Shown one piece after another: positions 1 through 4,968 of a DNA stretch of 9,088 nucleotides. The DNA is from Bacteroidales bacterium. GTDB lineage: Bacteria; Bacteroidota; Bacteroidia; Bacteroidales; Paludibacteraceae. The position numbers and the translations under genes were made by a program. Within the stretch, counting starts at the first letter, position 1. Each line of letters begins with the position of its first letter. The stretch covers positions 1 to 9,088 of the forward strand of contig CAAGDU010000104.1 in assembly GCA_900768725.1 (NCBI GenBank), in the 5' to 3' direction. The notes beneath the pieces are model-generated. The model made no database searches. It was not told the DNA's origin and saw only the letters and a program-made list of their open reading frames with translations.

Positions 1-344
1 ATTTTGACGACACCAACGGTGCGCCCGAGTTCCCGGATGTATGGATGGACGCTCAGCGCAAGATACATGAGTACTTCCCATACATCGAGGACGGAGAAGT
101 GCCGTTCGTCGCGCACAACAAAGCGTTTGACGAGAATTGCCTAAAGGCGGTCTTCCGTGCGTATGAGATTGCTTATCCGGACTACGAGTTTGAATGTACC
201 TTGCTCCGTTCGCGCAAAGTGTGGCCGGAAGGACATCATAACTTGGATATCATCGCCGGCTATTGCGGCTACGAAATAACGAACCACCACCATGCCCTTG
301 CCGATGCCGAGGCATGTGCAATAATTGCAAAACAAATTTTATGA
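1..344 (+). CDS. DnaQ-like DEDDh 3'-5' exonuclease, C-terminal part (5' end outside window)
   Basis: The reading frame is open from base 3 and ends at TGA 342-344, leaving 113 residues; the start codon and the first catalytic motif (DxE) lie upstream of the window. Two family motifs are visible: the Exo II region FVAHNKAFDENCL, with the Asp that binds metal, and the Exo III region HHALADAEACA, which fits the HxAxxDA signature of the DEDDh class. Such domains hydrolyse nucleotides from DNA or RNA 3' ends, either as a polymerase proofreading subunit or as free-standing exonucleases. The short length of what remains suggests a stand-alone enzyme. The stop overlaps the ATG at 341 (ATGA), so translation of the next reading frame was probably coupled to it. 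Family assignment is firm; the substrate cannot be inferred. Confidence 0.85.
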   Translation, partial: FDDTNGAPEFPDVWMDAQRKIHEYFPYIEDGEVPFVAHNKAFDENCLKAVFRAYEIAYPDYEFECTLLRSRKVWPEGHHNLDIIAGYCGYEITNHHHALADAEACAIIAKQIL

Positions 345-515
345 AAATCGAAGAAGCAATCACATACGCCATCATGTCGGATGGTCATGGAAGGACGCTC
401 TGCTGCTCAGGTTTATGCTGTGATTTGCCGATATCCCTCGAACGTCTTAGCCACAAGGGCACGATCGGCAGAGCCGTGCACCAAAGAAGAGGGTAGAATA
501 AGAGTAATGCTATAA
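341..515 (+). pseudogene. Decayed helix-turn-helix (HARE-HTH-like) gene, internal deletion and frameshift
   Basis: The start at 341 overlaps the exonuclease stop. It reads MKIEEAITYAIMSDGHG, resembling the first helix of small winged-helix/HARE-HTH proteins of Bacteroidales. In that frame translation then turns into unlikely cysteine-rich sequence and stops at 494-496. From about 402, the third frame reads AAQVYAVICRYP and ends in KEEGRIRVML with TAA at 513-515. This resembles the C-terminal half of the same kind of domain. The middle of the domain (roughly 20-25 residues) appears lost at about 385-400, with a frame change. The TAA overlaps the ATG of the next gene (TAATG). The family name is inferred from remembered motif patterns, so it is moderately secure; the two-frame split is directly visible. 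A truly expressed 51-residue peptide from 341 is possible but less likely. Confidence 0.55.
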
Positions 516-715
516 TGGGAGTATCTCCATCCATAGAGACCTCAACACGTGAGGAGCGCCTTGCGTTTGTGCAGCACCAATGGGAGTGCATGCACAATTG
601 TGAACTATGCGGCAAATGCCATATGCTTCACGGACAGAACGCAGAGGACGCTTACGCTGAGTACATTACCGGCAAGCGGTCGTATATGGATATTACCATA
701 GAATTAAGAAGATAA
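515..715 (+). CDS. Small four-cysteine protein of unknown function (66 aa)
   Basis: This is an intact 66-residue frame whose ATG overlaps the preceding TAA (TAATG), a coupling arrangement. The protein has a polar N-terminus, then C25-x3-C29-x2-C32-x2-C35 within the stretch WECMHNCELCGKCHMLHG, and then a conserved-looking tail (GQNAEDAYAEYITGKRSYMD). Four closely spaced cysteines plus nearby histidines suggest binding of Zn2+ or an iron-sulphur cluster. I recall similar short proteins in Bacteroidales next to DUF5131 genes but know of no assigned function. The last 31 codons recur at 2331-2423 with no indels, and most differences are at codon third positions, which suggests past selection on the protein. 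The first ten or so residues (GVSPSIETST) look less conserved, so a later true start cannot be excluded. Confidence 0.7.
   Translation: MGVSPSIETSTREERLAFVQHQWECMHNCELCGKCHMLHGQNAEDAYAEYITGKRSYMDITIELRR
623..715 (+). repeat. Direct repeat, copy A (partner at 2331-2423)
   Basis: These 93 bases, encoding the C-terminal 30 residues and stop of the four-cysteine protein, recur at 2331-2423. There are about six substitutions and no insertion or deletion. The copies are in the same orientation and flank lrgAB and the DUF5131 remnant. Confidence 0.9.
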
Positions 716-716
716 T

Positions 717-779
717 ATGCGAAAAGAAAGTAGAGAAATGCCCGTAGATTGGGCTTGGGAGGTACTGAATTCCTTGTAA
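717..779 (+). pseudogene. 5' remnant resembling a pyridoxamine 5'-phosphate oxidase-family (NimA-like) gene
   Basis: A 20-codon frame begins one base after the previous stop and reads MRKESREMPVDWAWEVL before ending at TAA 777-779. This matches the usual opening of NimA-like flavin-binding proteins of the pyridoxamine oxidase superfamily (MRRKxREMxxxxALEVLxx...). Nothing of the following beta-barrel is present in any frame, so it is at best a 5' stub. The match is short, and the assignment is tentative. Confidence 0.35.
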
Positions 780-886
780 ACTCTTTCGAGGTCAATGTTT
801 TAAAAGATGGAATCATCACCTTCAGGAATAATGTTTTCCGTTCGGTATCAGCGATTGAGATGCTCAACCATATGTGGAATTTATAA
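734..886 (+). pseudogene. 3' fragment of an unidentified gene
   Basis: The frame is open from 734 and ends with TAA at 884-886. From about 776 it reads as plausible protein (VNSFEVNVLKDGIITFRNN... ending SAIEMLNHMWNL) with no ATG until near the end. It overlaps the NimA-like stub in a different frame, as if the start of one gene had been joined to the end of another. I do not recognise the family. The gap to lrgA (887-919) shows nothing else. Confidence 0.25.
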
Positions 887-919
887 TATAAGCAAGTAAC
901 ATTAAATAATTGAAGTACT

Positions 920-1291
920 ATGATCAGACAATGTACTATTATCTTTGGCTGTCTGGCCGTGGGCGAACTGATTGTGTGGCTCACGGGCATCAGCATACCG
1001 AGCAGCATCATTGGCATGCTGCTTCTGACAGCTTTGCTGCAAATGAAAGTCGTCAAACTGGAATGGGTGAAGGGAATGTCGGATTTCCTCATCAGCAACC
1101 TGGGCTTCTTCTTCGTACCACCAGGCGTTGCACTTATGCTCTATTTCGACATCATAAAGGCGGAACTGCTACCCATCGTGGTGGCAACGGTCGTCAGTAC
1201 CGTGCTGGTGATGATTACAACAGGATGGACGGATCAGTACCTGCGTAAGTTGAACCATAAGAAAGAGGACGGACATGGAAATAATGAGTAA
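920..1291 (+). CDS. lrgA: LrgA/CidA family membrane protein
   Basis: This is a 123-residue hydrophobic protein with four predicted membrane segments and a charged cytoplasmic tail (YLRKLNHKKEDGHGNNE). Family marks are IPSSIIGMLLL (residues 26-36), matching the P-[SG]-x-I-[IL]-G-M motif after the first hairpin, and FFFVPPGVALM (63-73). The length is usual for the family. LrgA/CidA were first described as holin-like modulators of murein hydrolase activity in Staphylococcus aureus; LrgAB-type pairs in Bacillus subtilis and Streptococcus mutans act as pyruvate transporters. Either role would place it in the inner membrane with LrgB. The frame overlaps lrgB by 17 bp, so the two are almost certainly co-translated. 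Only a weak GAAG precedes the ATG, normal for Bacteroidetes. I see no LytSR-type regulator in the window. Confidence 0.93.
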   Translation: MIRQCTIIFGCLAVGELIVWLTGISIPSSIIGMLLLTALLQMKVVKLEWVKGMSDFLISNLGFFFVPPGVALMLYFDIIKAELLPIVVATVVSTVLVMITTGWTDQYLRKLNHKKEDGHGNNE

Positions 1292-1967
1292 CCCCATCAT
1301 ACTGCTTGCCATCACCTTCGGCATCTATTACGTGGCACGCCAGATACAGAAGTGGACGGGATGGGTTGTGCTCAACCCCATTCTCATCACCATTGCAGCC
1401 CTAATCGCCCTGCTGCAGCTGACGGGCATCAGCTACGAAACCTACGAGCAAGGCGGACAGTACATTGATTTCTGGCTCAAACCGGCCATCGTGGCACTGG
1501 GTGTGCCACTCTATCAGCATCTGGGACAGATCAGACGTCAGCTGCTGCCTATCCTCATGTCGCAACTTGTCGGCTGCCTGGTGGGATTAGTCAGTGTCAC
1601 CCTGATAGCATCAGCCCTTGGAGCATCACACGAAGTCATCGTATCGCTGGCGCCCAAATCCGTCACCACCCCTATCGCCATGGAGGTGTGCAAGACGTCT
1701 GGCGGTATCCCATCACTCACGGCAGCTATCGTGGTGACCGTAGGTCTCTTCGGAGCTGTCTTCGGATTCAAGATTCTGGAGGTGTGGCACGTACGCAACC
1801 CTTTCTCGCAAGGTATCAGCATGGGGACGGCAGCACATGCCGTAGGCACGTCACGCGCCATGGAGAAGGGTGAGACATACGGCGCGTACTCTTCGCTCGG
1901 TCTTATCCTGAACGGTGTCCTAACAGCATTGCTCACTCCTTTTGTTTTGAAGTTGCTGGGGTTTTAA
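1275..1967 (+). CDS. lrgB: LrgB/CidB family membrane protein
   Basis: The protein has 230 residues, the family's normal length, with about six to seven hydrophobic segments. Conserved stretches are WLKPAIVALGVPLY (67-80), LAPKSVTTPIAMEV (125-138, the family hallmark) and MGTAAHAVGTSRAME (183-197). It is the partner of LrgA. The family includes the pyruvate transport component of B. subtilis and the plastid glycolate/glycerate transporter PLGG1 of plants, where LrgA-like and LrgB-like halves are fused. A carboxylate (overflow pyruvate) facilitator is therefore a sound alternative to the older autolysis-control label. Two ATGs, 1275 and 1284, are possible starts. The first has AGAGG six to ten bases upstream and gives the 17-bp overlap with lrgA; the second would give an N-terminus MSNPIILL. 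Both genes look intact although the sequence on either side is full of broken genes. Confidence 0.95.
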   Translation: MEIMSNPIILLAITFGIYYVARQIQKWTGWVVLNPILITIAALIALLQLTGISYETYEQGGQYIDFWLKPAIVALGVPLYQHLGQIRRQLLPILMSQLVGCLVGLVSVTLIASALGASHEVIVSLAPKSVTTPIAMEVCKTSGGIPSLTAAIVVTVGLFGAVFGFKILEVWHVRNPFSQGISMGTAAHAVGTSRAMEKGETYGAYSSLGLILNGVLTALLTPFVLKLLGF

Positions 1968-1999
1968 GAGTTTACCAGAGGCATAATACCACAGAAGCA

Positions 2000-2267
2000 A
2001 TGATTATCTGGAATCCCTGGCACGGTTGTCATAAGGTCAACGAAGGGTGTCAGCATTGCTACATGTATTTCCTTGATGGGAAACGTGGCATCGACACCTC
2101 AAAGGTCTATCGCACAGAGAATGTTTCAAAAGCGAGAGGAGAGCATGAAGCTCGCTTTAATGCTATCCCGAGCGCAGGAAACATCGCAGAAAAGCAACTT
2201 CAATCTCCCTGTACAGAGGCGGCACTACACTGGTCCAAAAGGCCAAAATAGCTTTAGCTCGCTATGA
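2000..2267 (+). pseudogene. Phage Gp37/Gp68-like (DUF5131) gene, 5' remnant with out-of-frame insertion
   Basis: The ATG at 2000 opens MIIWNPWHGCHKVNEGCQHC. This is the characteristic start of the DUF5131/Gp37-Gp68 family, which carries a radical-SAM-like cysteine cluster, here C10-x6-C17-x2-C20. Homology seems to run to about residue 40 (SKVYRTE, about 2119). The next family-like stretch, NFNLPVQRR (about 2197-2225), is in a different frame. Between them lie about 76 bp that look foreign to the gene. The first frame stops at 2249-2251 and the second at 2265-2267. Intact members are around 220-250 residues, so most of the protein is missing. The function of the family is not established. There are 32 bp between lrgB and this start. 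Confidence 0.6.
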
Positions 2268-2300
2268 TGTGGACAGGAGACCATCCTAGGCAGAAGCCGC

Positions 2301-2322
2301 TCCTTCCGCTTCAACGGAAGGA
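2301..2322 (+). repeat. Perfect 8-bp hairpin (TCCTTCCG / CGGAAGGA)
   Basis: TCCTTCCG at 2301-2308 and CGGAAGGA at 2315-2322 are exact reverse complements around the loop CTTCAA. The right arm runs into the 15-mer GGAAGGACGCTCTGC (2316-2330), which also occurs at 389-403 at the breakpoint in the first helix-turn-helix remnant. There is no T-run after it, so it is not a terminator. It is more likely a deletion scar or a small repeat. Confidence 0.6.
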
Positions 2323-2423
2323 CGCTCTGCATGCTTCACGGACAGAACGCGGAGGACGCTTACGCAGAGTACATTACCGGCAAGCGGTCGTATATGGATA
2401 TTACCTTAGAACTGAGAAGATGA
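2316..2423 (+). pseudogene. Deleted second copy of the HTH / four-cysteine-protein segment
   Basis: Bases 2316-2330 equal 389-403 exactly, and 2331-2423 match 623-715 at about 93% with no gaps. Relative to the first copy, this one therefore lacks an internal 219 bp (404-622 of copy A), which includes the four-cysteine cluster. What is left reads GRTLCMLHGQNAEDAYAEYI and continues to TGA 2421-2423. No start codon gives a complete protein: in this frame a stop lies upstream at 2265-2267 and the first ATG is 2331. The stop overlaps another ATG at 2420 that begins a 12-codon frame (MNRIADDIVDRG), possibly the stub of a following gene. This copy is non-functional unless the 30-residue tail is used by itself. 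Confidence 0.65.
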
Positions 2424-2452
2424 ATCGTATAGCAGACGATATAGTGGACCGA

Positions 2453-2488
2453 GGATGATACTTTACCATCCTGTGATGGCTATCATCC
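2453..2488 (+). repeat. Two-tier hairpin upstream of a signal-peptide stub
   Basis: GGATGATA (2453-2460) pairs with TATCATCC (2481-2488), and inside it CCATC pairs with GATGG around the loop CTGT. The structure ends nine bases before the ATG at 2497. The next bases are CCAAAAGAA rather than a T-run, so it is not a standard terminator. It could influence translation of the small frame at 2497 or be a leftover of the region's rearrangements. Confidence 0.5.
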
Positions 2489-2496
2489 CAAAAGAA

Positions 2497-2547
2497 ATGA
2501 AACGATTTATATTCCCCCTGCTGGCGGTAGCGATACAGACCGCTTGA
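2497..2547 (+). pseudogene. Orphan signal-peptide start (16 aa)
   Basis: The ATG at 2497, preceded by AAAAGAA, reads MKRFIFPLLAVAIQTA and stops at TGA 2545-2547. The sequence has the charged N-region and hydrophobic core of a Sec signal peptide but no mature protein after it. A terminator follows 22 bp downstream. The simplest reading is the 5' stub of a deleted secreted-protein gene. A short leader peptide ahead of the terminator is an alternative, but no antiterminator pairing or coded amino-acid run is evident. Confidence 0.35.
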
Positions 2548-2569
2548 AATAGCTAACATATCATCTATG

Positions 2570-2600
2570 AGACTCACGCAAAACAGCGTGGGTCTTTTTT
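2570..2600 (+). terminator. Rho-independent terminator ending the left-hand + strand block
   Basis: AGACTCACGC (2570-2579) pairs with GCGTGGGTCT (2586-2595), with one G-U pair, around the loop AAAACA. Six T follow at 2595-2600. There is no T-run on the other strand, so it works for + strand transcripts only. Confidence 0.85.
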
Positions 2601-2646
2601 CCCATTACAAATTTTATTTCAACAAAACAGAAACACAATGAAACAG

Positions 2647-3084
2647 TTATCTCTCCCGATATTCTTTCGGTGTCATGTCTGTTTCACGGCGGAAGAAACG
2701 GCTGAAAAGCGTTGCTTCGGTAAAACCTAACCTGAAAGCGATGTCGCTACTGCTTAAATCAGAGTGTTTCAACAGTACTTTGGCTTGCAAAATCGTACGC
2801 TCATTGAGCCATTGCATGACAGTCTGACCGCTCTGCTGACGGATGACAGAAGACAAATGATTAGGCGTGAGTCGTAGTTGCTCGACATAGAAAGCCACCT
2901 TACGTTCAGTTGCTCCGTGCGCTGCTACTAAATCAAGGAAATGCTGCATAATTTGTTCGCTGTGCGTCTGATGACTTGAGAAACGAGGAACACGAATCAA
3001 GTTAAATTGTATCTGAGCTATGAAGAGCCTTTCTGCGACGCAACACACATCACGAATATCTTTGGTAAGAATCTGGAAGTTCAT
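2647..3084 (-). CDS. AraC-family transcriptional regulator, C-terminal DNA-binding part (5' end probably lost)
   Basis: From the first ATG the protein has 145 residues. It holds the complete AraC-type double helix-turn-helix: helix set 1 at about 62-85 (VAFYVEQLRLTPNHLSSVIR) and set 2 at about 110-142, with the signature DIAFRLGFTEATLFSRFFRR followed by DMTPKEYRER. Bacteroidales regulators of this kind usually have 280-300 residues with an N-terminal cupin or other sensor domain, so about half is missing. The frame stays open upstream without an ATG to about 3369, and 'LQINIVDEVWISTPCCF' just before the ATG could be genuine coding sequence. The opposite strand there also reads plausibly (VHIPRGTKAAWRGYPNLIDD, stop at 3148-3150). 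The target is unknown. As it stands it may be a pseudogene or an unregulated DNA-binding fragment. Confidence 0.7.
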   Translation of the reverse strand: MNFQILTKDIRDVCCVAERLFIAQIQFNLIRVPRFSSHQTHSEQIMQHFLDLVAAHGATERKVAFYVEQLRLTPNHLSSVIRQQSGQTVMQWLNERTILQAKVLLKHSDLSSSDIAFRLGFTEATLFSRFFRRETDMTPKEYRER

Positions 3085-3340
3085 ATCCCACGTGGTACTA
3101 AAGCAGCATGGCGTGGATATCCAAACCTCATCGACGATATTGATTTGTAATAGGTCGGTAGATGCATGAAGAACCCCGGAGGCATGATTCGCTTCCAGGG
3201 CTTTTCGTTTAGCATATAGACACAGAGGATCAACAAAGAACCAAACGCACGCGCGCGCACGAGGTCTATCTTGATGAGGTAAATTTGGCTTCTTTGCGGG
3301 AAAATAGGCGCGAAAGGAGGCATTGAGCGAGATACTTGTT

Positions 3341-3369
3341 ACGTCAATTTGTGATTGAAAAATTGACGT
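3341..3369. repeat. 10-bp inverted repeat ACGTCAATTT / AAATTGACGT
   Basis: The two arms (3341-3350 and 3360-3369) match perfectly around the 9-base loop GTGATTGAA. The half-site AAATTGACG appears again at 3402-3410. This pattern suits a dimeric-repressor operator with an extra half-site, or the end of a decayed element; no T-run makes it a terminator. Confidence 0.6.
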
Positions 3370-3429
3370 TTAATTTTGTCCAATCAGTAGGAGAATCAGG
3401 AAAATTGACGATTGAAGGTTAAAAATAGG

Positions 3430-3457
3430 CTCTCGGCGCGTAAATAGGCGTCGAGAG
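3430..3457. repeat. 10-bp imperfect inverted repeat CTCTCGGCGC / GCGTCGAGAG
   Basis: The arms (3430-3439 and 3448-3457) differ at one position and enclose the loop GTAAATAG. There is no T-run, so a terminator role is unlikely. Confidence 0.5.
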
Positions 3458-3607
3458 GGCAGATTGATACATCCATAATCTAAACTCAGGGCAAGAGAAG
3501 TGATACCATAGCTAAACGCGTGTACGCACATAGGAGCTGTCAATTGACTAACGGACTCACGAATAGTGAAATAAATTGGTTAAAAAACTCATTTTATTCT
3601 GTGAATA

Positions 3608-3639
3608 TTTGCGTTGTTGCAAAAATTTCTGTACTTTTG
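3608..3639 (+). promoter_or_regulatory. Bacteroidetes-type promoter (TTTG-N20-TACTTTTG)
   Basis: TTTG at 3608-3611 and TACTTTTG at 3632-3639 fit the -33/-7 consensus of Bacteroidetes sigma-ABfr promoters (TTTG, then TAnnTTTG) with a 20-base spacer. It would start transcripts about 50-60 bases before the ATG at 3702, so it probably drives the comM-like chimeric frame. Confidence 0.7.
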
Positions 3640-3661
3640 CAGCCGATTTCGGCTGCAAAAG
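3634..3661. repeat. 28-bp perfect palindrome over the promoter -7 element
   Basis: CTTTTGCAGCCGA (3634-3646) and TCGGCTGCAAAAG (3649-3661) are exact reverse complements around TT. It overlaps the last six bases of the -7 element. As DNA it could be an operator; as RNA at the 5' end of the transcript it could form a 13-bp hairpin, which is transcribed only in part depending on the start site. Confidence 0.85.
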
Positions 3662-3701
3662 ATAGAAAAGTGGCTCGAAATAGTAGGATAAGATTACAAA
3701 A

Positions 3702-4415
3702 ATGAAAAAATCAAGTGCAAAAATAGACTTAGTTTTGGTGTTTATCTGCTTGATATTCACTGGATTATGTAAATGGCACAAGTCTGTTTTCTTGGATGAG
3801 TTGCCGGAGTACAAACGCAGTGCCTTAGAGGTGATGCGTCAGCCGCTGGAAGACCGCAAGATTACCATCGCGCGGACGAAGATGAGCGTGGAGTTTCCTG
3901 CCTCGTTCATGCTGGTGGCAGCGATGAACCCCTGCCCCTGCGGGCACTATGGCGACCCCACCCATGCCTGCACCTGCACGCCTTTGCAGGTACACCGCTA
4001 CAAAGACCGCATCTCGGGTCCTTTGCTCGACCGTATTGATATACAGGTGCCTATCCAAGCCGTGCCCTATTCGGAGTTGCGCAAGCGCGAAGGCGGCGAG
4101 CCCTCGGCGGCGATACGCGAGCGCGTGGTTCGCGCAAGGAAAGTACAGCAGGCGCGTTTCCAAGGTACGGGTATCCATTGCAACGCGCAGATGACCTCGA
4201 AGATGCTCAACCGGTATTGTGTCATTGACGAAGCCGGCGACCGACTGTTGCAGCACGCACTGACCAAACTCGGACTCAGTGCCCGCGCCTACGACCGTAT
4301 CCGCAAGGTAGCCCGCACCATTGCCGACCTCGCCGGCGAGCCGAACATCCTACCGCTCCACCTGATGGAAGCCATCTCCTACCGCTCCCTTGATAGGCAA
4401 GACTATGGAGAATAA
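3702..4415 (+). CDS. ComM/YifB-like Mg-chelatase-family AAA+ ATPase, N-terminally truncated and fused to a membrane-helix peptide
   Basis: The 237-residue frame is a chimera. Residues 1-25 (MKKSSAKIDLVLVFICLIFTG...) form a charged start plus one hydrophobic helix that does not belong to the family. From residue about 29 it is ComM: Walker B VFLDELPE (29-36), sensor 1 AAMNPCPCG (73-81) with the Cys group C78/C80/C90/C92, RISGPLLDRIDI (103-114), and the Mg-chelatase C-terminal domain (about 120-231). Full ComM/YifB proteins have about 510 residues; the Lon-like N-terminal domain and the Walker A P-loop are absent, so ATP binding should be lost. ComM is a branch-migration helicase for natural transformation. 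The join falls near 3775, where WHKSVFLDE stands for the usual AHNGVLFLDE. The chimera is open, has a promoter and an A-rich translation start, and ends at a terminator, so a product may be made. Confidence 0.8.
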   Translation: MKKSSAKIDLVLVFICLIFTGLCKWHKSVFLDELPEYKRSALEVMRQPLEDRKITIARTKMSVEFPASFMLVAAMNPCPCGHYGDPTHACTCTPLQVHRYKDRISGPLLDRIDIQVPIQAVPYSELRKREGGEPSAAIRERVVRARKVQQARFQGTGIHCNAQMTSKMLNRYCVIDEAGDRLLQHALTKLGLSARAYDRIRKVARTIADLAGEPNILPLHLMEAISYRSLDRQDYGE

Positions 4416-4448
4416 GAATTACTCTTAATGATATAAAAAGGAAAAGAC

Positions 4449-4493
4449 ATTCAACAAAAAAAGTGGCTCATAAAGCCACTTTTTTTGTTGAAT
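4449..4493. terminator. Bidirectional terminator between convergent comM fragment and V-ATPase operon
   Basis: The 20-base arms 4449-4468 and 4474-4493 are perfect reverse complements around the loop CATAA. The GC core is AGTGGCT/AGCCACT. Each strand has seven A before the core and seven T after it, so it can stop transcripts from both sides. Confidence 0.92.
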
Positions 4494-4524
4494 GGTGAGA
4501 AACCTTGTATATACAATATGTAAT

Positions 4525-4941
4525 TTATGCCATCAGCGCGCCTACAAGGGCAAGAATAGCATAGAACTCAGGCAGAGCGGCGTAAATCATCGTGTTGGTC
4601 TGCACGTCATGACCGGCTGCAATGCCGGCGATACCGTTTGCGCAAACCATACCCTGACGAATAGCAGAGAAGAGGCAAACCAAGCCTACAGCCAAACCTA
4701 CACCGAAATACAGCGCGGGGTTAGCAGCGATAGCTGCCTTGTCCCACATCAGGAATGCCACAAAGCCATACAGACCCTGCGTAGCGGGAAGTGCAGAGAG
4801 AATCATGTACGAAGACGATTTCTCTTTGTTCTTCTTCAATGCACCTTCTGCTGCGTTAGCAGCGATTGTGGTTCCGTACGCCGAACCGATACCTGCGAGG
4901 CCGAGCATCAGCGCCCAACCCAAAAAACCTAAAAATTCCAT
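4525..4941 (-). CDS. ntpK: V/A-type ATPase subunit K (membrane rotor ring, double-hairpin proteolipid)
   Basis: The 138-residue protein has four membrane helices as two hairpins, the usual form of V/A-type rotor subunits. The first hairpin carries LPATQGLYGF (51-60). The second carries FSAIRQGMVCANG (91-103) and the ion-carrying Glu in ALPEFYAIL (E125). Compared with E. hirae NtpK, whose Na+ ligands are L61, T64, Q65, Q110 and E139, the equivalents L51, T54, Q55, Q96 and E125 are all present, so Na+ is the probable coupling ion. Multiple copies form the ring that turns against subunit I. It is the last gene of the operon, 27 bp after subunit I, and its stop is followed by a strong terminator. 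The start at 4941 gives MEFLGFLGWALML, a normal opening. Confidence 0.96.
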   Translation of the reverse strand: MEFLGFLGWALMLGLAGIGSAYGTTIAANAAEGALKKNKEKSSSYMILSALPATQGLYGFVAFLMWDKAAIAANPALYFGVGLAVGLVCLFSAIRQGMVCANGIAGIAAGHDVQTNTMIYAALPEFYAILALVGALMA

Positions 4942-4968
4942 AATGATAATTGATTATTTAATGATTTA

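Larger units (their letters stand above)
3085..3701. other. About 600 bp without a recognisable gene, rich in inverted repeats
   Basis: The stretch separates the 5' ends of the divergent araC-like and comM-like fragments. No frame gives a protein I recognise. It holds an alternating CG/CA run near 3245-3260 (ACGCACGCGCGCGCACG), inverted repeats at 3341-3369 and 3430-3457, a third AAATTGACG at 3402-3410, two AAATAGGCG motifs (3302, 3442), and the promoter at 3608-3639. The region may be the scar or substitute for sequence that once held both genes' 5' ends. Confidence 0.6.

Noticed and set aside
652..1098. 148-codon frame on the - strand
   Set aside because: Opposes lrgA and the upstream remnants; no recognisable protein features.
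2000..2423. Programmed frameshift producing a full DUF5131 protein
   Set aside because: Too much of the family's length is missing and there are several stops; decay explains it better.
3081..3323. 80-codon - strand frame upstream of the AraC gene
   Set aside because: Different frame from AraC, biased composition and no motif; the AraC frame itself also runs through here.
3085..3701. tRNA or other structured RNA gene
   Set aside because: No cloverleaf or T-loop motif found by eye; the hairpins present are isolated.
3825..4256. 143-codon frame on the - strand
   Set aside because: Antisense to the well-supported ComM C-terminal domain.
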